NCBI RefSeq assembly: GCF_001561995.1
Contig: NZ_LLWC01000017.1
Location: 124,001-188,000 of the forward strand
From: Polycladidibacter hongkongensis
GTDB lineage: Bacteria > Pseudomonadota > Alphaproteobacteria > Rhizobiales > Stappiaceae
Reading direction: 5' to 3'
Length of the DNA stretch: 64,000 nucleotides
Below the pieces are notes generated by a model, which was not told the DNA's origin, did no database searches, and saw only the letters and a list, made by a program, of their open reading frames with translations. Position numbers and translations under genes: made by a program. Positions 24,705-34,583 of this stretch are shown here, in pieces (positions within the stretch are counted from its first letter, which is position 1; every line of letters begins with the position of its first letter).

Positions 24705-26324
24705 TTAACTGGAAAAGCCGAGGGATCTGCGTTCCATGGGCTGCCAGTTGACCGCACGACCTGTAAAACTGTTTTGCTTTGCAGGTATAAGCTGCAGGTC
24801 GCTCTTGGTAGCTGCTTCTACCTCGCTAAGCGAATAGAGGCCGTTAAGCGCGCTTTGGTCAGGTTTGTAGAGTTGCGCAAAGTTTCCTGCATTGTCCAAT
24901 GCAGCAGGCTTCACCAGTAAATCTACGCTAGCGGCTGGCGCAGGCAATGCGGCAGAGCTTGTCGTATCAATCATGGCGTTGAAGGGGATTGAGGCGAAGC
25001 GTGCCAATGCGTTGCGAATTGCATCTCCGCGCACGCCGTTTTGTGTGCTGCGTGCAAATCCGACTGTTTCAGGTCCGGTGTTCTGTGCTGTTGCGGAGGC
25101 GAGGGCAATAACGTCGCCTTGTGGTGAGCCCGTATTGATTGGCTGACGTGCTGGCGCAAGTGCTGTGAGTGCGGTGCGCTCCATTGGTTTGCGCAGAGGC
25201 GTTTGCACTGTGTTGAATGCCACTTGAGATGCCCTAGAGGGCTGCGGTTTCAAGCTGGGTGTGGCAGCGCCAATTGCGCCGAAGGCTGCAAGGCGCGCGC
25301 TGGCGCCCGCTGTCGGTTTTTTGAACGCTGGCATTGGTGCCGCCGCCAGAGTTGTAGCCTCTTGTCGTTCAGTTTGTGGAGCGTTGGCGAGCAGTACACT
25401 GGATTTTGGTGTAGGAACTGCATTGGCTGGTGATGCGTCGGCGCGCAACCCAGGATCAGGTTGACGCTGCGAACGGCGTGGCTCTGTCTTCTGTTTGGGG
25501 AGCGAGCTTGTTTCCTTATCATCATCGCTGCCGAAAAGTGTACCGAAAAGTGTTTTGCTACCGGTATTGGGTTTGGTAACAAAACTTTTGCTGCGGCTGG
25601 AGGTGTTGCTGGCCAGGGTGCTGGTGCGTCCAGAATCGCGCGCCTTCACAGCGGCAAGGGTGCGCTTGTATCCCGACAAGGGTTTGCCATCAGTTGGTAC
25701 GTGGATTGTGTTGCCTTTTGGAAAAACTTTAACAAGCTCCTTACGGCTCATCCGGGGCCAGTGCCGCACCGAACCGGTATCCATATGCACAAAAGGTGTG
25801 TTTGAGCGGGGGTAGTAGCCGACCCCTCCGACATGTTGGCGCAGCCCGATTGCGCGTAGCTTGGCTACGCTCTGGCCGGGGATGTAAAAGTCCATGGCGT
25901 GGCCCTTGGTGTGTTGGCTGTTTTTGGCGACACCACGGGAGCGAGAGCGAAGCATGTTGTTTGTTTTTAATGAGCGATAGCCGGATACAACATGGATATA
26001 CTTATTAGAACCGGATTTGCGGTAAACATCATAGATTAGGTCAAACAGCTCTGGATCCATTTTAGTTGGCTCGTTGCGGCGCCAATCCCGCAGGAAACGA
26101 TTGAGCTCGTTGAGACCTGAGCGAACATAGCGGCCATTCCTCTTAAAGGTGATGGTTGCGCGCTCTTTGGTATGGGTGTTGTACAGCTTAAGTGATTTTG
26201 TTTGCGCCAAAGCCGGTACGCAATAGCAAACAACAGATAGCGCCAACAGCGCTGCCAAAGTGAGCTGGGTGGCTAAGCGTAGGTTGGATCGCGGATCCTG
26301 AGCAAGTGTCCCGGGGTTTTGCAC
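24705..26324 (-). CDS. DUF882 (MepK-type, M15 family) murein endopeptidase
   Basis: A 539-residue periplasmic protein. A signal peptide (LTLAALLALSVVCYCVPALA) precedes the catalytic DUF882/peptidase M15-like domain at about 45-195. Zinc-ligand motifs are seen: SQHTKGHAMDF (His and Asp) and FVHMDTG (His). The family cleaves 3-3 or D-amino-acid cross-links in peptidoglycan. The C-terminal 320 residues are Ala/Pro/Ser/Thr-rich low-complexity sequence, probably disordered. The next gene upstream encodes an L,D-transpeptidase that makes such cross-links, an apt pairing. The intergenic gap of 219 bases suggests separate promoters. Confidence 0.88.
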   Translation of the reverse strand: MQNPGTLAQDPRSNLRLATQLTLAALLALSVVCYCVPALAQTKSLKLYNTHTKERATITFKRNGRYVRSGLNELNRFLRDWRRNEPTKMDPELFDLIYDVYRKSGSNKYIHVVSGYRSLKTNNMLRSRSRGVAKNSQHTKGHAMDFYIPGQSVAKLRAIGLRQHVGGVGYYPRSNTPFVHMDTGSVRHWPRMSRKELVKVFPKGNTIHVPTDGKPLSGYKRTLAAVKARDSGRTSTLASNTSSRSKSFVTKPNTGSKTLFGTLFGSDDDKETSSLPKQKTEPRRSQRQPDPGLRADASPANAVPTPKSSVLLANAPQTERQEATTLAAAPMPAFKKPTAGASARLAAFGAIGAATPSLKPQPSRASQVAFNTVQTPLRKPMERTALTALAPARQPINTGSPQGDVIALASATAQNTGPETVGFARSTQNGVRGDAIRNALARFASIPFNAMIDTTSSAALPAPAASVDLLVKPAALDNAGNFAQLYKPDQSALNGLYSLSEVEAATKSDLQLIPAKQNSFTGRAVNWQPMERRSLGFSS

Positions 26325-26354
26325 GTTGTTTCGCTCTTCTTCGTTTGGCGGCTG

Positions 26355-26390
26355 TTAACCATGAACTAGCTTTAAGCTGAAAATGGTTAA
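26355..26390 (-). promoter_or_regulatory. Two CtrA-like half-sites upstream of the DUF882 gene
   Basis: TTAACCAT (26355-26362, plus strand) and its inverse ATGGTTAA (26383-26390) lie 30-66 bases before the DUF882 start codon. TTAACCAT is a known CtrA half-site, but the arrangement is inverted with a 20-base spacer rather than the canonical TTAA-N7-TTAA, so assignment is tentative. A long T/A-rich stretch follows toward 26543. Confidence 0.28.
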
Positions 26391-26543
26391 TGCGGCTTTA
26401 CTGAAACTGAGCTGATTCTTAGGTCTGAGTGGTCCATTAGGTAAAGTTAACAGTGCTACGTGGCGAGAGAAAGAAAAAAAGCCGTGCGGGGGTGCAACCT
26501 AGCACTGTAAGGCGCTGTTGATAAATGTTGAATTGTTAAAGTT

Positions 26544-28250
26544 TTACAGACCGAGTGCGGCAATTGTCTTTCTGTTATGGCCGTAAATGTCTGGGCGGCG
26601 TTGAAGATTGCCCTGCTCATCTACGTAGGCTGTGAAGTAAGTCAGGTGCACTGGAATATGCCGAGCGAAGTTGAATTGTTGCTGTTTTTTGCCAACAACA
26701 GATCTGAGTTTTCTGCCACTTAGGTTTTTCTGGGTCTGCATTAGGGCATCCGCGAATTTGAAAGGCTCATGAATGCGAACACAACCGTGCGAGAAGGCAC
26801 GGGCAGATCTTTTAAAGAGCGACTTAGACGGCGTGTCGTGCATGTAGACATTATGCCGGTTTGGAAACATGAATTTGATTTTTCCAAGTGCATTACCACG
26901 ACCGGGGCGCTGGCGGATGCGCAGTTCATCAAATGTAACATCTTCCCAGCGTATGCGTTTTGGCGAAACGACTTTGCCATTATAGACCATCTCATAGTTG
27001 CCCTTGGTCAGGTAGCTTGCAGGGTCCGCACGCAGTTCCGGCAATATTTCTTTGGTGGCAATGGAATAAGGGACGTTCCAATATGGATTGACGATAACGT
27101 GGTCCATCTTGTCGGAGAAAACAGGGGTTTTGTGCTTAGGTTTGCCCACAACGACGCGGGTCTCGTAGCTAACCTCCCCGTTTTGGATCAATCGTACTGT
27201 AAACTCCGGAATGTTGGCTTGTAGATAAACTGTGCCGAGGTCTCTTGGCACCCAGCGCCAGCGCTCCATATTGGCGATCACGTCTTTGATCGGATCCTCC
27301 CCGATCAAGGCGTTAAAAGCAAGGAGTGTTCTAGGACCGATAATGCCATCAGCATTTAGACCATTGCCTGTCTGAAAGGCTTTAACCGCGGCAACAAGAT
27401 CTTGGGTATAGGTCCGGGCATGCTTTCGGTTTGTGGTGGCGTGGTCTTGCGCCACAGTGGCATGCTTTTGTTGGCTTTTGGGTTGCTTGGCTGGCACTTG
27501 TAGGCGTGCACGCAGAAGCGGAACGCGCTCATCCTGCATGCCGGGCCGCAGCAAACGACCTCCGGGAATTTCGATTGGCTCGCGCTTGCTTTGTTGCTGT
27601 TTGCGCAAAGTTTTGAGCTGCTTTCGTAGGGCGCGGTAGCCTGCGTGTGTCGGGTTAAAGGCGTGCAACGTGGCGCCGGGTAGAGGAGATCGTGCGATTG
27701 CTTCCATCGCTTCGATAGGGTCAGGCCGCTTAGGCTTTTGAGTAATCGACTTGTCGATACTGGAAGGGGGGATACGCCCACCCATCGCATCTTCCGCATA
27801 GCGCAAGGCGGATTGCGTGAGATTGAACTCCACATGTGCAATGGCTGCCGGGTCTTTAAGTGGGTTCGCTAGCAGAACCGGGAGAGGGTAGTCTTTTGCG
27901 TTTAGGCCTTCTTCCGGTGCCTGAGCAATGCGCGCCACCAAATTTTGTGCGGCCCTGGTCAATTTTCCGTTCTTTATCCAGATTGGTTGATAGCCGCGTC
28001 GCTCATAGAAGAGTTTTGCTGCAGCGTAATCCCGCTTAATCCGAAAGGGTAGCTCGGGGTGCTTTTCTTCAAAGGCTGCGCGAAGATGTGCGAAGACCGG
28101 TTGATTGCGGGCCAAATTCTTATCGTTGTAGGAAAAACTCAAGGCGGTATCTGGCTGTGCCGCAGCAGCAGGGAAAACAGTTGCTGTAATAAGCAGGGCT
28201 GCTGCCACTGTAACGCAAGCCAACGCAGGCCAACCACTTTGAGACGCCAT
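26544..28250 (-). CDS. L,D-transpeptidase (YcbB/LdtD-like)
   Basis: A 568-residue secreted enzyme that forms 3-3 cross-links between meso-diaminopimelate residues. I use ATG 28250; a GTG nine bases upstream is also possible and neither has a strong ribosome site. Order of domains: signal peptide (to about ATVFPAAAA), a YcbB-type scaffold region, a PG_binding_1 repeat (VAAVKAFQTGNGLNADGIIG, about 290-325) and a YkuD catalytic domain with the nucleophile Cys in FSHGCVRIHEP. The paired DUF882 endopeptidase lies downstream on the same strand. Confidence 0.92.
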   Translation of the reverse strand: MASQSGWPALACVTVAAALLITATVFPAAAAQPDTALSFSYNDKNLARNQPVFAHLRAAFEEKHPELPFRIKRDYAAAKLFYERRGYQPIWIKNGKLTRAAQNLVARIAQAPEEGLNAKDYPLPVLLANPLKDPAAIAHVEFNLTQSALRYAEDAMGGRIPPSSIDKSITQKPKRPDPIEAMEAIARSPLPGATLHAFNPTHAGYRALRKQLKTLRKQQQSKREPIEIPGGRLLRPGMQDERVPLLRARLQVPAKQPKSQQKHATVAQDHATTNRKHARTYTQDLVAAVKAFQTGNGLNADGIIGPRTLLAFNALIGEDPIKDVIANMERWRWVPRDLGTVYLQANIPEFTVRLIQNGEVSYETRVVVGKPKHKTPVFSDKMDHVIVNPYWNVPYSIATKEILPELRADPASYLTKGNYEMVYNGKVVSPKRIRWEDVTFDELRIRQRPGRGNALGKIKFMFPNRHNVYMHDTPSKSLFKRSARAFSHGCVRIHEPFKFADALMQTQKNLSGRKLRSVVGKKQQQFNFARHIPVHLTYFTAYVDEQGNLQRRPDIYGHNRKTIAALGL

Positions 28251-28354
28251 TACACACACTCACTACTAGTTTATGAAAACTTAACTTAATGTAGCATATC
28301 AGCGCACCTAGTAGTTATCGCTATTGTAGAAATTTCTAAAAATTCACCACTTTC

Positions 28355-29848
28355 TCAAGCGGCTGATTCTTCGCTTGTTTCTGACAGGTTGTAGTCTTTC
28401 AACTTCCGGTAGAGTGTTGAGCGACCTATGCCAAGGCGTTTAGCAACTTCTGTCATGCGACCAGAGTAGTGATCTAAGGCCAAAGAAATTTGCTGTTTTT
28501 CGACTTCTGCTAATGTTTGAATATGGCCTTCAGGCGTCAGTGCGCTTAGATAGCCAAATGGTGGATTGGCTGGATCAAATGCTTCTGCTTGCAGCTGCTC
28601 GAAGGCGGTATCATGCTGTTCTTCTACCTGATGCCCAGCTTGGGAGGACGGTGTGTCCTTTTCAGAAATCGCTTGAATTATTTGCGGAAAATCCTCTGGC
28701 GCGAGTACATCGCTATCGCAAAGTACAACAGCGCGATAGACCGCGTTTTGCAGCTGGCGGATATTGCCCGGCCAGTCATAACTTTGCAGCATCACCAAAG
28801 TTTGCGCTGCGACTGTACAAACATGCGGTTTGCTTTCTTCCGCAGAAAAGCGCGCCATGAATTGATGCAGAAGCTGAGGCAGGTCTTCCAGACGGTCTTT
28901 TAAGGGCGGGATCCAAATGGGAAACACATTCAACCTGTAGTAGAGATCTTCGCGAAACTTACCTTCCTTCACTTGCTCGAGCAGGCGCCTGTTGGTGGCA
29001 GAAATCAGGCGAAAATCGCATTTTACCGGCTTGCGAGCGCCAACGGGATCGACCTCGCCCTCCTGCAATGCGCGCAGCAATTTGACCTGAACCTCCAGCG
29101 GTAGCTCGCCGACCTCATCTAGAAAGAGGGTTCCGCCATTGGCTTCTTGGAATTTACCCCTGTGCTTTTCGTGGGCGCCGGTGAATGCACCTTTTTCGTG
29201 GCCAAACAGGATCGATTCTACCAAATGATCGGGGATCGCACCGCAATTCACTGTGATGAATGGTTTGCTGCGCCGGTCGCTGCTGCCCTGGATAGCGCGG
29301 GCGATCATTTCCTTCCCTACTCCAGATTCCCCTTCTATCAAAATGGGAATGGTAGAGGAGGCGGCGCGTTTGCCCAGACGCAGAACCCGCTCCATGGCTT
29401 CCGATCGGGTTGCGAGTTGATCGAAACCGAGCGCGAGTGATGTGTGCTGGCGAAAGCGGGTTATTTCCTCTTCCAAAGCAGAGGTGCGCAGCAGATTGGC
29501 TACGGATATGCGCAGGCGTTCGGCAGGGACCGGTTTTACCACGAAGTCTTGCGCGCCAGCGCGCATCGCCTCGACCGCTTTTTCCAATCCGGCATGGGCT
29601 GTTTGTACAATGACTGGAATGGCGCTCTTTTGCTGACGTAACCGGGTGAGTAACTCCAGACCGCTAAGCTTCGGCAGTAAGAGATCTAGCAGTAGTAAAT
29701 CGTAGCTGTCGGCATGCGAGGTGATTAGTTGCAGGGCCTGCTCGCCATCTTCAGCGGTTTGGGTGCGGTAGCCAAAGCGTTGCAAAGTGTTTTCAAGCAA
29801 GCGCCTTTGTACCGGGTCATCTTCAACGATCAAAATGCGCTGGCTCAT
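28355..29848 (-). CDS. Sigma-54-dependent response regulator (NtrC family)
   Basis: A 497-residue transcription activator: receiver domain (about 4-115, Asp55 in LLLLDLLLP), AAA+ domain (about 150-385) and a C-terminal Fis-type helix-turn-helix ([20 protein letters not shown]). Walker A is EGESGVGKE, the sigma-54 contact loop GAFTGA is intact and Walker B is [12 protein letters not shown]. It should therefore activate RpoN promoters when phosphorylated. No histidine kinase gene is adjacent. Targets are unknown; the nearest envelope genes are only candidates. Confidence 0.92.
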   Translation of the reverse strand: MSQRILIVEDDPVQRRLLENTLQRFGYRTQTAEDGEQALQLITSHADSYDLLLLDLLLPKLSGLELLTRLRQQKSAIPVIVQTAHAGLEKAVEAMRAGAQDFVVKPVPAERLRISVANLLRTSALEEEITRFRQHTSLALGFDQLATRSEAMERVLRLGKRAASSTIPILIEGESGVGKEMIARAIQGSSDRRSKPFITVNCGAIPDHLVESILFGHEKGAFTGAHEKHRGKFQEANGGTLFLDEVGELPLEVQVKLLRALQEGEVDPVGARKPVKCDFRLISATNRRLLEQVKEGKFREDLYYRLNVFPIWIPPLKDRLEDLPQLLHQFMARFSAEESKPHVCTVAAQTLVMLQSYDWPGNIRQLQNAVYRAVVLCDSDVLAPEDFPQIIQAISEKDTPSSQAGHQVEEQHDTAFEQLQAEAFDPANPPFGYLSALTPEGHIQTLAEVEKQQISLALDHYSGRMTEVAKRLGIGRSTLYRKLKDYNLSETSEESAA

Positions 29849-30111
29849 GGCAAATCCTTTGGTCCTTAAAGATAACTGCAGATGTGGCGCAGCACGAGAG
29901 AAATTGTATCATTGCGAGACAGTCTAGGCGGGTTTTGTAAACAAATGCCTGACTGCCCCATGGTAATTACTGAAAGATTTGCATTGAAAAATAAGTACTT
30001 TAGCGCTTATGCTGAACGATCTTTGGTTAATAGCAACCAGCCTTGCGAACTTTCGGGACTGCGTTACAAATGACGCTAGGAATTGCCCCTTTGTGACTGG
30101 ATTATTCTGTG

Positions 30112-31962
30112 ATGAAAAACGACGCTTTGTTTAACCCTTATTTTGCGAAGCCAGACGCGCAGGCCAGCGGTGATGCAGCCTTTGGCGCGTTGCCTGAGTG
30201 GGACCTTTCGGCGCTGTATGCCGGTATGGATGATGCGGCGTTTGTGGCGGATATGAAACGCGCTGGCGAGTTGGCCGAAATGTTTGAGGCTGAGCATAAA
30301 GGCAAGCTTGCCGAGATGGCGGCGCACTCAGGCGCGCAGTTGGCGGCTGTTATCGCCGACTATGAAAAACTAGAGGATTTGCTTGGTCGGCTTGGTTCGT
30401 TTGCAGGGCTGGTCTACACGCAGAACACCACCGATCCAATCCGGCAAAAATTTTATGGTGATGTGCAAGAGAAGCTAACGGCAATCAGCTTGCACCTGCT
30501 GTTTTTCGGGTTGGAGCTCAACCGAATTGACGATGGGGTTTTAGAGGGCGCGCTGAGTGATGCAGCTTTGGCGCATTATCGCCCATGGCTAGAGGATGTT
30601 CGGCTGGAACGTCCCCACCAGCTTGCTGACGAGATTGAGCAGCTGTTCCATGAAAAAAGTGTGAGTGGCGCGGCTGCTTGGAACCGCTTGTTTGACGAAA
30701 CCATCTCCAGCTCACGCTATGAGATCGACGGGGAAGAGCTGGCTATCGAGCCGGTGTTGACCTTGCTGCAAGATGCAGATGGAGAGAAGCGTCGCAAAGC
30801 GGCTGAGGCGCTGTCCAAGACCTTTGCCAAAAACCTTAGTGTGTTTACGTTGATCACCAACACGTTGGCGAAGGATAAGGAAACTTATGATCGCTGGCAC
30901 AAGTTCGAGGATATTGCAGATAGCCGGCACTTGGCCAACAGGGTGGAGCGCGAGGTTGTTGATGCGCTGGTCGAGGCTGTGCGGGGGGCTTATCCACGTT
31001 TGTCCCACCGTTATTATCAACTGAAGGCCAAGTGGCTGGGTGTTGAGAAAATGAAGTTTTGGGATCGTAATGCGCCGCTGCCTCAGGCGGATAATCGCGT
31101 TATCCCATGGCCTGAAGCGGAGGAAACGGTTCTCAAGGCTTATGGCCGCTTTTCACCGCAGTTGGCAGAGTTGGCCAAGCCGTTTTTTGATAGGAACTGG
31201 ATTGATGCACCTGCGCGACCGGGCAAAGCGCCAGGGGCGTTTGCTCACCCAACTGTGCCAAGTGCGCACCCGTTTGTGCTGGTAAATTATCAAGGCAAGA
31301 TCCGTGATGTGATGACCTTGGCGCATGAGCTGGGGCACGGAGTGCACCAAGTGCTGGCAGCCGAGCAAGGAGCGCTGATGTCACCAACACCGCTTACGCT
31401 TGCCGAGACGGCGAGTGTATTTGGCGAGATGCTGACCTTTCAGGATTTGTTGGGGCAGGCGGAGACTGCCGAAAAGCGTAAGGTGATGCTGGCCTCCAAG
31501 GTGGAGGATATGCTGAACACTGTTGTCCGCCAAATTGCGTTCTATTGCTTTGAGCGGAAAGTGCATAGCGAGCGGCGGCAGGGAGAGCTCACCTCGCAAC
31601 GTCTTGGAGAAATCTGGATGGAGGTTCAAGCAGAAAGCCTAGGACCTGCTATCGATCTTGAGGGCGGCTACGAAAACTACTGGACATATATTCCGCACTT
31701 CATCCACTCGCCGTTTTATGTCTATGCATATGCCTTTGGCGATTGCTTGGTGAATTCGCTTTACGCTGTGTTTGAAGATGAGCAGGATGGCTTCCAAGAG
31801 AAGTACTTTGAGTTGCTCAAGGCAGGGGGCACAAAACATCACAGCGAGCTGCTCGCACCATTCGGGCTTGATGCCAGTGATCCGGGTTTTTGGCAAAAGG
31901 GCCTTAGTGTGATTGAGCGGATGATCGACGAGCTTGAAGAGCTGGATAATGCGGGTGCTTAG
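30112..31962 (+). CDS. pepF: Oligoendopeptidase F family (M3) metallopeptidase
   Basis: A 616-residue zinc peptidase that degrades short peptides in the cytoplasm. The M3 zinc site HELGHGVHQ is at about residue 405, and a downstream Glu ligand is expected in LAETASVFGEML. The remaining body is helical, as in the family, with the FVLVNYQGKIRDVMTLA segment before the zinc site. I use ATG 30112, the codon after GTG 30109; upstream ribosome signal is weak for either. Standalone gene with purB 150 bases downstream. Confidence 0.93.
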   Translation: MKNDALFNPYFAKPDAQASGDAAFGALPEWDLSALYAGMDDAAFVADMKRAGELAEMFEAEHKGKLAEMAAHSGAQLAAVIADYEKLEDLLGRLGSFAGLVYTQNTTDPIRQKFYGDVQEKLTAISLHLLFFGLELNRIDDGVLEGALSDAALAHYRPWLEDVRLERPHQLADEIEQLFHEKSVSGAAAWNRLFDETISSSRYEIDGEELAIEPVLTLLQDADGEKRRKAAEALSKTFAKNLSVFTLITNTLAKDKETYDRWHKFEDIADSRHLANRVEREVVDALVEAVRGAYPRLSHRYYQLKAKWLGVEKMKFWDRNAPLPQADNRVIPWPEAEETVLKAYGRFSPQLAELAKPFFDRNWIDAPARPGKAPGAFAHPTVPSAHPFVLVNYQGKIRDVMTLAHELGHGVHQVLAAEQGALMSPTPLTLAETASVFGEMLTFQDLLGQAETAEKRKVMLASKVEDMLNTVVRQIAFYCFERKVHSERRQGELTSQRLGEIWMEVQAESLGPAIDLEGGYENYWTYIPHFIHSPFYVYAYAFGDCLVNSLYAVFEDEQDGFQEKYFELLKAGGTKHHSELLAPFGLDASDPGFWQKGLSVIERMIDELEELDNAGA

Positions 31963-32112
31963 GCAAAAGATTTTCTCCAGCTGACAGAACTTGCAAAAAA
32001 GGCAGGGGTGGCATCTTTTCTTGCGGCCAAAATAAGGCCTAACCATTGAGAGGTTCGCCACTCCCTGCTAAGTGCTGCGGCAGATCTTTTTCGACAAGCA
32101 CAAGAGGCGCAT

Positions 32113-33441
32113 ATGATCCCGCGTTATTCCCGGCCAGAAATGGTGAAAATCTGGTCGCCTGAAACGAAGTTTCGCATTTGGTTCGAGATTGAGGCGCATG
32201 CCTGTGATGCGTTGGCGCAGCTCGGCGTCATTCCGCAAAGTGCTGCGGCTACGATTTGGGAAAAAGGTGGCCCTGCGACATTCGATATTGCTCGTATCGA
32301 TGAAATCGAGCGGGAAACCAAGCACGACGTCATCGCCTTCCTGACGCATCTTGCGGAGATTGTTGGCCCGGATGCGCGCTTCGTGCACCAAGGGATGACA
32401 TCTTCTGATGTGCTTGACACTTGCTTTAATGTGCAGCTGGTGCGCGCGGCGGACCTGTTACTGGCCGACATGGATAAACTGCTTGCGGCATTGAAGCGGC
32501 GGGCTTACGAGCACAAAGAGACCGTCACTATTGGCCGCTCACACGGGATCCATGCGGAACCAGTGACATTTGGCATGAAGATGGCTCAGGCTTATGCGGA
32601 GTTTGATCGCTGCAAGAAGCGCCTCGAAATTGCGCGTGAAGAGATCGCTACCTGCGCGATTTCCGGGGCTGTTGGTACCTTTGCGAATATCGATCCGCGT
32701 GTGGAAGAACATGTGGCGGAAAAACTCGGACTTGGCGTCGAGCCTGTTTCGACACAGGTTATCCCGCGGGATCGTCATGCCATGTTCTTTGCGGTGCTGG
32801 GTGTGGTTGCCTCTTCCATTGAGCGACTTGCGACAGAAGTGCGCCACTTGCAGCGCACAGAAGTGCTGGAAGCGGAAGAGTTCTTCTCCAAGGGGCAGAA
32901 GGGGTCTTCTGCAATGCCGCACAAGCGCAACCCGGTGCTGACAGAAAACTTGACCGGCCTTGCACGGATGGTTCGTTCCTACGCTATGCCAGCAATGGAG
33001 AATGTGGCGCTGTGGCACGAACGGGATATCTCGCACTCTTCTGTAGAGCGGATGATTGGCCCGGATGCGACTGTTACGCTGGACTTTGCCTTGGCGCGCC
33101 TAACCAATGTCATGGAGAACCTAGTCGTATATCCTGAGCGGATGATGGGTAACATGGACCGTCTTGGCGGGTTGGTGCATTCACAGCGCATTTTGCTGGC
33201 CTTGACACAAGCTGGCTGCTCACGCGAGGATAGCTACCGTTTGGTTCAACGCAATGCCATGAAAGTGTGGGATAGCTACCAAAGCAGCGGAGAGGCAAAG
33301 GTTGATTTCCTTTCTGAACTGCTGGCGGATGAGGATGTGCGTAAGCACCTGAGCGAAGAACAGGTGCGAGAACGCTTCGATCTTGGCTATCACACCAAAA
33401 ACATCGATGTAATCTTTAAGCGGGTTTTCGGGGAGGGGTAA
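32113..33441 (+). CDS. purB: Adenylosuccinate lyase
   Basis: Catalyses two steps of purine synthesis: SAICAR to AICAR plus fumarate, and adenylosuccinate to AMP plus fumarate. The 442-residue length fits. The fumarase-superfamily signature KGSSAMPHKRNP is present with the catalytic Ser loop, as are the TSSDVLDT and GRSHGIHAEPVTFG motifs. The ATG follows AGAGG by about 8 bases. The downstream VOC gene starts one base after its stop. purK and purE are also in the window but 9 kb away on the other strand. Confidence 0.97.
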   Translation: MIPRYSRPEMVKIWSPETKFRIWFEIEAHACDALAQLGVIPQSAAATIWEKGGPATFDIARIDEIERETKHDVIAFLTHLAEIVGPDARFVHQGMTSSDVLDTCFNVQLVRAADLLLADMDKLLAALKRRAYEHKETVTIGRSHGIHAEPVTFGMKMAQAYAEFDRCKKRLEIAREEIATCAISGAVGTFANIDPRVEEHVAEKLGLGVEPVSTQVIPRDRHAMFFAVLGVVASSIERLATEVRHLQRTEVLEAEEFFSKGQKGSSAMPHKRNPVLTENLTGLARMVRSYAMPAMENVALWHERDISHSSVERMIGPDATVTLDFALARLTNVMENLVVYPERMMGNMDRLGGLVHSQRILLALTQAGCSREDSYRLVQRNAMKVWDSYQSSGEAKVDFLSELLADEDVRKHLSEEQVRERFDLGYHTKNIDVIFKRVFGEG

Positions 33442-33442
33442 T

Positions 33443-33802
33443 ATGAAGCTCTATGGTCTTAGAATTTTTGTCGATGATTATGATGCGGCAAAGGAATTCT
33501 ATATCGAGACTTTAGGGCTGCCTCTTACTTGGGAAATGGAGGAGCTTGGCGCATTTGGCGCTGGGCTCGATAATGCCGAGTTTATCGTTGAAGAAGCCAG
33601 CGACGCCGAGAGTGATGGTTATGTAGGCCGTTTTGTTGGTGTCTCGCTGCAGGCTGGCAATATTATGGCGCGCTATGAAGAGTTGACTGGCCGTGGTGTT
33701 AACTTTACGCAAGCGCCAAAGCAGCAGGTTTGGGGCGGAGTGCTGGCGCATTTCAAAGACCCTGCCGGGAATGTGCTGACATTGCTTGGTGAGGCCAATT
33801 AA
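33443..33802 (+). CDS. VOC (glyoxalase/bleomycin-resistance) superfamily protein
   Basis: A 119-residue single vicinal-oxygen-chelate module with two beta-alpha-beta-beta-beta units (LYGLRIFVDDYDAAKEFYIETLGLPL and RYEELTGRGVNFTQAP...FKDPAGNVLTLLGE). The C-terminal Glu of the LTLLGE segment is a possible metal ligand. Such small proteins include dioxygenases, glyoxalases and antibiotic-binding proteins; the substrate cannot be told. Its ribosome site lies inside the end of purB, so the two are translationally coupled. Confidence 0.85.
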   Translation: MKLYGLRIFVDDYDAAKEFYIETLGLPLTWEMEELGAFGAGLDNAEFIVEEASDAESDGYVGRFVGVSLQAGNIMARYEELTGRGVNFTQAPKQQVWGGVLAHFKDPAGNVLTLLGEAN

Positions 33803-33921
33803 CCGGCTGCGCGGAGCTCAGGCGCTCTATCTGTGCTAAATAACAATAAAACATGCTTTGATCGCGCGCTAAAACTGCAATAAACAGCGGGCAGCAGCGA
33901 ACAAGCAGGTGTTGAGGTACT

Positions 33922-34470
33922 ATGAAAATTGCAGAGGCGGATATTCTGGTGGCCCCGGGTTTGAACGGGTCGGAGCCAGAGCATTGGCAGTCTCGCTGGC
34001 AAGCGAAGCTTTCGACAGCAAAACGGGTGGAGCAGGCTGACTGGGACAACCCGGAGAAAGAGCTGTGGGTTGATACACTTGTGCAGGCTGTTGAGGCTGC
34101 CTCTCGCCCTGTCGTGTTGATCGCGCATTCGCTAGGCGTTGCAACTGTTGTTCACGCCGCCCCGCGTATTCGCCCTTGGGTGAAGGGCGCGTTTTTGGTT
34201 GCCTGCCCTGATTGCGATGATAGTTCTCGGGTTCCGGCGTCGGTTCATGCCTTTGGCCCGCTGCCGAGTGAACCGCTTGGTTTTCACGCGCGCGTAGTGG
34301 CGAGTCGTACCGACCCTTACTGTAGTTATGAGCGCGCGCAGCAGCTGGCCGAACATTGGGATGTGACGTTTCAAGACGCCGGTGAAAGCGGGCATATCAA
34401 TGTAGCCAGTGGCCAAGGACCTTGGCCGGAAGGGCTGTTATCTTTCGCGCATTTTATGAAGACGCTTTAA
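33922..34470 (+). CDS. RBBP9/YdeN family serine hydrolase
   Basis: A 182-residue compact alpha/beta hydrolase. It begins VAPGLNGSEPEHWQSRW, the hallmark of the RBBP9/YdeN family. The nucleophile Ser is in IAHSLGVA, the acid in ASRTDPYCSY and the catalytic His in GHINVAS. Natural substrates of the bacterial proteins are not established. The gene is monocistronic, with a terminator 18 bases after the stop. Confidence 0.88.
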   Translation: MKIAEADILVAPGLNGSEPEHWQSRWQAKLSTAKRVEQADWDNPEKELWVDTLVQAVEAASRPVVLIAHSLGVATVVHAAPRIRPWVKGAFLVACPDCDDSSRVPASVHAFGPLPSEPLGFHARVVASRTDPYCSYERAQQLAEHWDVTFQDAGESGHINVASGQGPWPEGLLSFAHFMKTL

Positions 34471-34488
34471 ACGTTTCTTTGTCTCAAT

Positions 34489-34512
34489 AGCCGCCTTTAG
34501 GGGCGGCTTTTT
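34489..34512 (+). terminator. Intrinsic terminator after the RBBP9-like gene
   Basis: AGCCGCC (34489-34495) pairs with GGCGGCT (34502-34508), followed by a T run. Confidence 0.85.
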
Positions 34513-34583
34513 AGTACTTGCCTTGCTCTTTGTAGCAGTGCTCTATGTATTCACGCGTAGCCGCCGTGATGCAGGAGACTTTG

